This document shows positions 14,171-19,061 of a stretch of 19,061 bases of DNA, one piece after another (within the stretch, counting starts at the first letter, position 1; the number at the start of each line of letters is the position of its first letter). The DNA is from OMOG01 sp041485845 (lineage in GTDB: Bacteria; Acidobacteriota; Terriglobia; Bryobacterales; Bryobacteraceae). Below the pieces are notes generated by a model. The model made no database searches. It was given only the letters and a program-made list of their open reading frames with translations, and was not told the DNA's origin. Both the position numbers and the translations under genes were made by a program. The stretch covers positions 1-19,061 of the forward strand of contig JBGPKH010000091.1 of assembly GCA_041485845.1 (NCBI GenBank), given 5' to 3'.

Positions 14171-14191
14171 AGACGCTAGATGCTAGACTGG
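14166..14191 (+). promoter_or_regulatory. Three GCTAGA repeats with a possible -10 box
   Basis: GCTAGA occurs at 14166-14171, 14175-14180 and 14182-14187. The last copy forms TAGACT (14184-14189), a weak -10-like box 17 bp before ATG 14206 of the FG-GAP protein gene. The repeats could be part of the promoter or a binding site. Confidence 0.3.
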
Positions 14192-14205
14192 ATAACCGGC
14201 TTCTG

Positions 14206-16692
14206 ATGGGGAATTGCCACTCGACAGAACGATGGGTGTGGAGGGCCGCAGCCGCGGCGCTGCTGGCGGTATTCGCGATCGCTCCCCGGGTGACCGGCCA
14301 GCAGGAGCATCATGACTTTCCGGCAACTCCGCTGCCGGAGAAAGGCGGTCCGCTGCGCAAGGCCATGCTGCTGATGCGCGACGGTAAGACCGCGGAAGCC
14401 CGCAAGGAGCTCGAAGAGCGGCGGAAGCTGCGGCCGGACGACGCCGAAGTGCTGTACCAGGTCGCGCGCTCGTACCTGATGGAGTTTTATCAGCAGCAGG
14501 AACCCGAGCGGCGGAAGGTGGCGCTGTCGCTCGCCATGGAGAACCTGGCCGCCGTTCTCCAGCGGAACCAGGATCATATTCCCGCATTGCGGGCCAAGGC
14601 CGTGATCCATGCCCGCGCGGAGCTGCTGTACTACGATCCCAATCTCGCCTATCAACTCGCTTCGCGCGCGGCCAAGCTGGAGCCCAACAACAACGGATTT
14701 CTGATCAACCTCACGGAATGGATGTCGGGCGAAGTGCGGTTTTCACAGGAGAGCGGCCACCGCGTCCCGCACGATCCGCTGCTCGGCCTGAACCGCTCGA
14801 TCGAACTGCTCGACCAGGTCATCGACAGCGCCATGCCTTACAGCAACGACGAATCGGCGGCGCTGTACCTGATGGGCAATGCGCTCTCGCGGCGCGGCAA
14901 TTTCACCGACGCCATTGCGCACTACCGCCAGGCGCTGTTACGGAATCTGACGGTCGAACAGAGGGGCGCCGCCTACCGCGAAATGGGCGCGAGCTTTTAC
15001 CGCATGGGAGACTACTCCGAGGCCGGACGCAATTTCTATGAAGCCATGCAGGTGCGGATGAACCCGGTGGATCAGTGGCTGTTTCGTGTGGCGCTGGACC
15101 GGGTGCCGGGTCCTTTGCCGGCTCTGCCGGAGGGTGTGCTGTTCGCGGTGGAGGAGCCGAAGATCGATCCCGCGAACCCGCCCCTGCTGGCGTTCGAGGA
15201 CATGGCGCCGCAACTGGGGATCCATCACCTGAACGGCAACGGTACGTGCGCGTGGGGCGATCTGGATGGCGACGGCGATCTGGACCTGATCGTGGCGGGC
15301 AGCGGAACGTTCATCCGCGTCTACCGCAACGACGGCGATAAGTTCACGGATGTAACGGAGGAGGTCGGCCTGGGGCACGTGCCCTCGGGCTATTCGCTCA
15401 ACCTGGTGGATTACGACAACGACGGCCGCCTGGACCTGTTCATTTCGCTCAACGGATGGAGCGGTCCGATGGCCGACCTGCTCTTCCACAACGAGCACGG
15501 AAAGTTCGTGAACGTTTCCAAGAAGAGCGGCGCGGACGATCCCGGGTCGGGCTTCGTCTCCCTGTGGGGCGACCTCGACAACGACGGCTGGCTCGACTTT
15601 GTGGTGGCGAACGGCGTGTTACGGGACGGAAGCGTGACGCAGATCTACCGCAACAATCGCGACGGCACGTTTACCAACGTGACCAGGGCCGCGGGGTTGA
15701 ACGAGCCGCCGGCGTACGGAGCGATCGGAGTCGCGCTGGGCGATTACGACAAGGATGGGCGCGTGGACATCCTGATCAACGGGCGTGAGGGCGCACCCGA
15801 CCGCCTGTACCACAACGACGGAAACTGGCATTTCACCGACGTCGCGAAGAAGGCCGGCGTGGTGCAGCCGCCGCACAACGGGTTCGTGTGCTTCTTCTTC
15901 GACTACAACAACGACGGGTGGCCCGACATTCTGACTACCAGCCTGGCGCCGTGGGAGGCCGCGGTGGAGGGCCTCAGGAAGGGATACGCTCCGGCCAACG
16001 CACGGTCGGTACACCCGGATGCCAGCCGGCTGTTCCGCAACAATGGCAACGGGACGTTCACGGACGTGACCTTTTTGTCGCAACTCTACTACCCTACCGG
16101 CACCATGGGAGCGGGCGTGGCCGACGTAGACAATGACGGCAATATCGACGTGTATCTGGGGACGGGCGACCCGCAGATCAGCCGGCTCGAGCCGAATCGC
16201 TTTTTCCACAACAATGGCGATGGCACGTTTTCGGATCTCACTCGCTATGTGGGATTCGCACGGCCGGGAAACAAGGGGCACGGGGTAGCCTTCGTGGATA
16301 TCGATAACGACGGCGACCTGGATATCTTCGCGCAGTTAGGCGGGCACTATCCCGGAGATCACACCTACAACGCGTTCTACCGCAATCTGAAGGGGAATCG
16401 GAATAACTGGCTGGAAGTGGAGTTGCGCGGCGTGAAGAGCAACCGCTTCGCGGTGGGCGCGCAGTTGACGGTGAAGGCTGGCGATTTGCTGGCCTATCGC
16501 GAGGTGAAGGGCAGCGAGGGTTTTGGGGCCACCAGCCCGTACCGGCAGCATTTCGGCCTCGGCGGGAAGAGTAAGATCGATTCGCTGGAGATTCGCTGGC
16601 CGAGCGGCGTCAAGCAGACATTCACGGGCTTGGAAGTGAACCGGATTATCGCGGTGGCGGAAGACGCGCAGGAATGGAAGAAGATCAAATAG
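14206..16692 (+). CDS. Secreted TPR / FG-GAP repeat / ASPIC-UnbV domain protein
   Basis: 828 aa from ATG 14206; GTG 14236 is an alternative. The frame runs open far upstream but there crosses tsaC and the crcB relic. A signal peptide (AAAALLAVFAIAPRVTGQ) is followed by TPR-like repeats (about 45-300), for example GKTAEARKELEERRKLRPDDAEVLYQVA. At least seven FG-GAP/VCBS calcium-loop motifs follow: DLDGDGDLDLIV, DYDNDGRLDLFI, DLDNDGWLDFVV, DYDKDGRVDILI, DYNNDGWPDILT, DVDNDGNIDVYL and DIDNDGDLDIF. Together they make a beta-propeller. The C-terminus (NWLEVELRGVKSNRFAVGAQ ... LEIRWPSGVKQTF) is the ASPIC/UnbV domain. These CRTAC1-like proteins are abundant in acidobacteria and planctomycetes and probably bind carbohydrate or protein at the cell surface; no enzymatic role is established. 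Confidence 0.9.
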   Translation: MGNCHSTERWVWRAAAAALLAVFAIAPRVTGQQEHHDFPATPLPEKGGPLRKAMLLMRDGKTAEARKELEERRKLRPDDAEVLYQVARSYLMEFYQQQEPERRKVALSLAMENLAAVLQRNQDHIPALRAKAVIHARAELLYYDPNLAYQLASRAAKLEPNNNGFLINLTEWMSGEVRFSQESGHRVPHDPLLGLNRSIELLDQVIDSAMPYSNDESAALYLMGNALSRRGNFTDAIAHYRQALLRNLTVEQRGAAYREMGASFYRMGDYSEAGRNFYEAMQVRMNPVDQWLFRVALDRVPGPLPALPEGVLFAVEEPKIDPANPPLLAFEDMAPQLGIHHLNGNGTCAWGDLDGDGDLDLIVAGSGTFIRVYRNDGDKFTDVTEEVGLGHVPSGYSLNLVDYDNDGRLDLFISLNGWSGPMADLLFHNEHGKFVNVSKKSGADDPGSGFVSLWGDLDNDGWLDFVVANGVLRDGSVTQIYRNNRDGTFTNVTRAAGLNEPPAYGAIGVALGDYDKDGRVDILINGREGAPDRLYHNDGNWHFTDVAKKAGVVQPPHNGFVCFFFDYNNDGWPDILTTSLAPWEAAVEGLRKGYAPANARSVHPDASRLFRNNGNGTFTDVTFLSQLYYPTGTMGAGVADVDNDGNIDVYLGTGDPQISRLEPNRFFHNNGDGTFSDLTRYVGFARPGNKGHGVAFVDIDNDGDLDIFAQLGGHYPGDHTYNAFYRNLKGNRNNWLEVELRGVKSNRFAVGAQLTVKAGDLLAYREVKGSEGFGATSPYRQHFGLGGKSKIDSLEIRWPSGVKQTFTGLEVNRIIAVAEDAQEWKKIK

Positions 16693-16775
16693 GTATGGTT
16701 GAGTCCGGCCAGGCGAACCTCGAACTGCGCCAACCATTGATTCGGCTCGGCCAGAAACGTGGCGCAGCTACTCGT

Positions 16776-16795
16776 GGCAGGCGCTCTCGCCTGCC
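16776..16795. repeat. REP-like palindrome, second copy
   Basis: GGCAGGCG-CTCT-CGCCTGCC, a perfect 8-bp inverted repeat followed by AACC, closely resembles the palindrome at 4083-4100. It lies between two co-directional genes, 83 bp after the FG-GAP gene and 56 bp before the PQQ dehydrogenase gene. It may terminate or attenuate transcription. Confidence 0.6.
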
Positions 16796-16850
16796 AACCT
16801 CTTCAATCGTGCACAGGCCCGTCTGGGTTCTGGAAAGGAAGTGTCAAGTC

Positions 16851-18512
16851 ATGTATACCCGCTTGCTCTCGTCACTCGTTCTACTGGCTGCGTCGCTGCC
16901 GGCGCAAGTGACTCCCGACCGCATTCTCCACGCCGGCCGCGAGCCCCAGAACTGGCTCACCTACTCAGGGAATTATGAGGGTATTCGCCATAGCCCGCTC
17001 AACCAGATCAATCGGGACAACGTGAAGAATCTGGAGTTGAAGTGGCTGTACCATCCCCGATACGTCAAGTTCAGCCAGTTGAAGATGGAGAATACGCCGC
17101 TCGTAGTGGACGGCATCCTGTACACGGGGACCGCGCTCGAAGTTGTGGCACTGGACGCGGTCACGGGCCGGACCTACTGGACGCTGCGGCACCCGCTCGA
17201 TCCCAAAGCGTATTACAACGCTTACGAAGTGAACAAGGGCGTGGCGATTTCCGGGGACACGCTGTACTGGGCCACAGTCGATTGCCATCTCCTCGCCATC
17301 GACGCGAAGAACGGGCGCGTGATCTGGGATAAGGTGATGGCGGATTGGAAAAAGGGTTATCAGTACAACGTGCCCCCGCTGGTCGTCAGAAACATGGTCA
17401 TCCTGGGCCCCGCCACAAACGAAGCAGGCGCGAATTGCTGGGTGGCGGCCTACGACACCAAGACGGGGAACGAAATCTGGCGCTTCGACACGGCGCCGAA
17501 TTCGGCGGATGCGCCCGAGACCAAGACCTGGCGCGGCGACTCCTGGAAGCACGGCGGCAGCCCCATCTGGAATGCCGGGAGCTACGACCCGGAAACCAAT
17601 CTGACCTTCTGGGGAACCGGCAACCCCAACCCGGGCTGGAACGGCGATCCACGCGCCCCCGGCGATAATCTCTATTCCGATTCCGTGGTCGCCCTGGACG
17701 CCGATACCGGCAAGCTCAAGTGGTATTACCAATTCACGCCCGGCGACGAATACGATTGGGATGCCACCCAGGTTCCCGTGCTGGTCACGATGGACTGGAA
17801 AGGCCAGCCGCGGAAGGCGATGCTCTGGGCCAATCGCAACGGGTTCTTCTACGTGCTCGACCGCACCACCGGAGAGTTTCTCATGGCGAAAGCATTCGTC
17901 AAGCAGAATTGGAACGTCGGGTTTGACGAACGAGGCAGGCCGATCAAATCTTCCGCGATCGTGCCCAAGAAGATCGGGCGCACCTATGTCGAGCCCGGCA
18001 CGCAGGGTGGAACCAACTGGTATCCGCCCTCGTTCAGCCCGCGCACGGGGCTCTTCTATCTTTCGGTGTGGGACAACTATTCCGGAATGTCGGGCAAGTA
18101 TGACCCGGGTCCATGGAAAGAGGGCCAAAGGTATACGGGGAGCACGCCGCCGGCTGGAACGCCGGGCGCGGGGCGCGGCGGTGGTGGCCGGACTGGGATC
18201 GGATTCCGGACCGAAGCGGAGGGGTACGGCGCAATCCGCGCCCTCGATCCGCAGACCGGCGAAAAGAAATGGGATTTCAAGATGGTCAATTTCACCGAAA
18301 GCGGCGTCCTTTCGACTGCCGGCGACCTGGTGTTCGGCGGGGGGATGGAAGGGAATTTTGTGGCCCTGGACGCGCGGACGGGCGAGTTACTTTGGCACGT
18401 CAACCTGGCCGGCCCGAATGCCAGCGGCCCGATCAGTTACGCGGTGAATGGGAAGCAGTACATCGTAGGGACCGGTGAGGGCACGCTGTTTGTTTTCGGG
18501 CTGCCGGACTAG
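16851..18512 (+). CDS. Periplasmic PQQ-dependent dehydrogenase-like protein
   Basis: 553 aa from ATG 16851, which opens a signal peptide (MYTRLLSSLVLLAASLPAQ) after an AAGGAA-type ribosome-binding site. The protein is an eight-bladed quinoprotein propeller. Tryptophan-docking repeats recur (VVALDAVTGRTYWTL, LLAIDAKNGRVIWDK, AAYDTKTGNEIWRFD, VALDADTGKLKWYYQ, RALDPQTGEKKWDFK, VALDARTGELLWHV). The active-site segment TPGDEYDWDATQ, near residues 295-306, matches quinoprotein alcohol dehydrogenases. The adjacent-cysteine disulfide of methanol dehydrogenases is absent, and there is no C-terminal cytochrome c domain, so electrons must leave through a separate carrier. A Gly-rich insertion (GAGRGGGGRTGIG) interrupts a late blade. 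The substrate is unknown. Confidence 0.88.
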   Translation: MYTRLLSSLVLLAASLPAQVTPDRILHAGREPQNWLTYSGNYEGIRHSPLNQINRDNVKNLELKWLYHPRYVKFSQLKMENTPLVVDGILYTGTALEVVALDAVTGRTYWTLRHPLDPKAYYNAYEVNKGVAISGDTLYWATVDCHLLAIDAKNGRVIWDKVMADWKKGYQYNVPPLVVRNMVILGPATNEAGANCWVAAYDTKTGNEIWRFDTAPNSADAPETKTWRGDSWKHGGSPIWNAGSYDPETNLTFWGTGNPNPGWNGDPRAPGDNLYSDSVVALDADTGKLKWYYQFTPGDEYDWDATQVPVLVTMDWKGQPRKAMLWANRNGFFYVLDRTTGEFLMAKAFVKQNWNVGFDERGRPIKSSAIVPKKIGRTYVEPGTQGGTNWYPPSFSPRTGLFYLSVWDNYSGMSGKYDPGPWKEGQRYTGSTPPAGTPGAGRGGGGRTGIGFRTEAEGYGAIRALDPQTGEKKWDFKMVNFTESGVLSTAGDLVFGGGMEGNFVALDARTGELLWHVNLAGPNASGPISYAVNGKQYIVGTGEGTLFVFGLPD

Positions 18513-18534
18513 GAGCAAGGAACCATGAACCGCA

Positions 18535-18570
18535 GGCAATTGAGATCGGCCGAATCTTAGCGCAGGACAA
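18535..18570 (+). pseudogene. Relic start of a TAT-signal gene
   Basis: AGGAGCAAGGAACC followed by ATG gives MNRRQLRSAES and TAG. A good ribosome-binding site followed by MNRRQL is how many acidobacterial twin-arginine proteins begin. The frame ends after 11 codons and overlaps the 3' end of the convergent PQQ gene. It may be the beginning of a gene once downstream in the operon. Confidence 0.35.
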
Positions 18571-19061
18571 ACGCGAACACCGCGTGGTTTGCGGAGATGG
18601 CGACATACTGCTTGCCATCGACCATATACGTGATCGCGGTTGAGGAGATCTGACCCCCCGTGGTGGCATGCCACAGCGGCGTGCCGGTCCGGGCATCGAG
18701 GGCCCAGAAATACCCTTCCCGGCTGCCCGTGAACAGAACGTCGGCGGCGGTTGTCAGGATCCCGCTGTCAGTGACGTCGTGCATTTTGAACGCCCACTTT
18801 TCCTTGCCCGTGTGCGGGTCGATCGCGATGATTTCGCCGTGACCGGCTACGTCCGTCCAACTATTGATCGGACTGCGCCTGATTGGCTGCACGGCGGACT
18901 TGGTCGCTCCGCCGAAGTAATTCTGGCCTTCGTTATAGGCGGCCGGCAATTTCGAGAAGTACGAGTAATAATCCTTCCATGCGGCCACATAGAAAAACCC
19001 CGTATGAGGACTCCAGGAGGGTGAATACCAATTCGTACCGCCCTGCATGCCTGGGTAGAGC
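18557..19061 (-). CDS. PQQ-dependent dehydrogenase-like protein, 3' part (runs off the window)
   Basis: About 168 residues of the C-terminus are inside the window; the frame is open to the right edge, so the start lies beyond 19061. LYPGMQGGTNWYSPSWSPHTGFFYVAAW aligns well with VEPGTQGGTNWYPPSFSPRTGLFYLSVW of the neighbouring plus-strand gene, as do IIAIDPHTGKEKWAFKM, DSGILTTAADVLFTGSREGYFWALDARTGTPLW and ITYMVDGKQYVAIS. It is therefore a paralogue, clearly diverged, in convergent orientation with 44 bp between the stops. No cytochrome domain follows. Active-site residues lie outside the window. Confidence 0.88.
   Translation of the reverse strand, partial: LYPGMQGGTNWYSPSWSPHTGFFYVAAWKDYYSYFSKLPAAYNEGQNYFGGATKSAVQPIRRSPINSWTDVAGHGEIIAIDPHTGKEKWAFKMHDVTDSGILTTAADVLFTGSREGYFWALDARTGTPLWHATTGGQISSTAITYMVDGKQYVAISANHAVFAFVLR

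Noticed and set aside
16965..18128. 387-codon minus-strand ORF opposite the PQQ gene
   Set aside because: Mirror ORF; it reads as repeats only because the propeller blades repeat on the plus strand.
1..19061. CRISPR array
   Set aside because: No set of regularly spaced direct repeats with spacers is present; the repeats seen are tandem pairs or dispersed palindromes.

Overview
The window looks like a high-GC chromosome segment from an acidobacterium of the Solibacter/Bryobacter type. This is inferred from protein families, not from a marker gene. The clues are a secreted FG-GAP/ASPIC-UnbV protein, stand-alone periplasmic PQQ dehydrogenases, a bifunctional homocysteine methyltransferase/methylenetetrahydrofolate reductase, a TAT-exported ceramidase-like hydrolase, and many broken genes between intact ones.

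Left part (1-2900): after about 600 bases with no convincing gene come two head-to-head tRNA genes. One is tRNA-Gln(TTG) on the minus strand. The other is a 95-nt selenocysteine tRNA (selC) on the plus strand with an 8-bp acceptor stem, a long variable arm and a TCA anticodon. Next to selC is a wrecked Crp/Fnr-type regulator, then a secreted Pro/Ala-rich protein with a conserved C-terminal domain.

Middle (2950-6330): a secreted M48 metalloprotease converges with a minus-strand pair, a periplasmic TPR protein and a divergent acetate-kinase-like protein that overlap by 4 nt. A palindromic element lies between the converging genes. The 3' end of the protease gene is duplicated just past its stop.

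Scrambled accessory region (6400-11350): a VapBC-type toxin-antitoxin pair whose toxin carries a one-base frameshift, a truncated serine-protease fragment, a short tyrosine recombinase with a damaged N-terminus, a 15-codon relic resembling an amidohydrolase start, an intact secreted cupin, an intact ceramidase-like hydrolase, and about 900 bases of coding-like debris.

Right part (11400-19061): metH/metF fusion and tsaC (Sua5/YrdC), probably co-transcribed, then a deleted fluoride-channel (crcB/fluC) pseudogene, a TPR + FG-GAP + ASPIC/UnbV secreted protein, a PQQ-dependent dehydrogenase, and the 3' part of a second PQQ-dehydrogenase-like gene on the opposite strand that runs off the window.

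How the genes connect: metH/metF and tsaC are housekeeping (methionine/C1 metabolism and tRNA t6A). The protease, TPR, cupin, ceramidase-like, FG-GAP and PQQ proteins all carry export signals and probably serve envelope and periplasmic functions. No complete new defence or biosynthetic system is visible. The points most worth a second look are selC, the active-site substitutions in the acetate-kinase-like protein, and the number of recently broken genes with recognisable single lesions.
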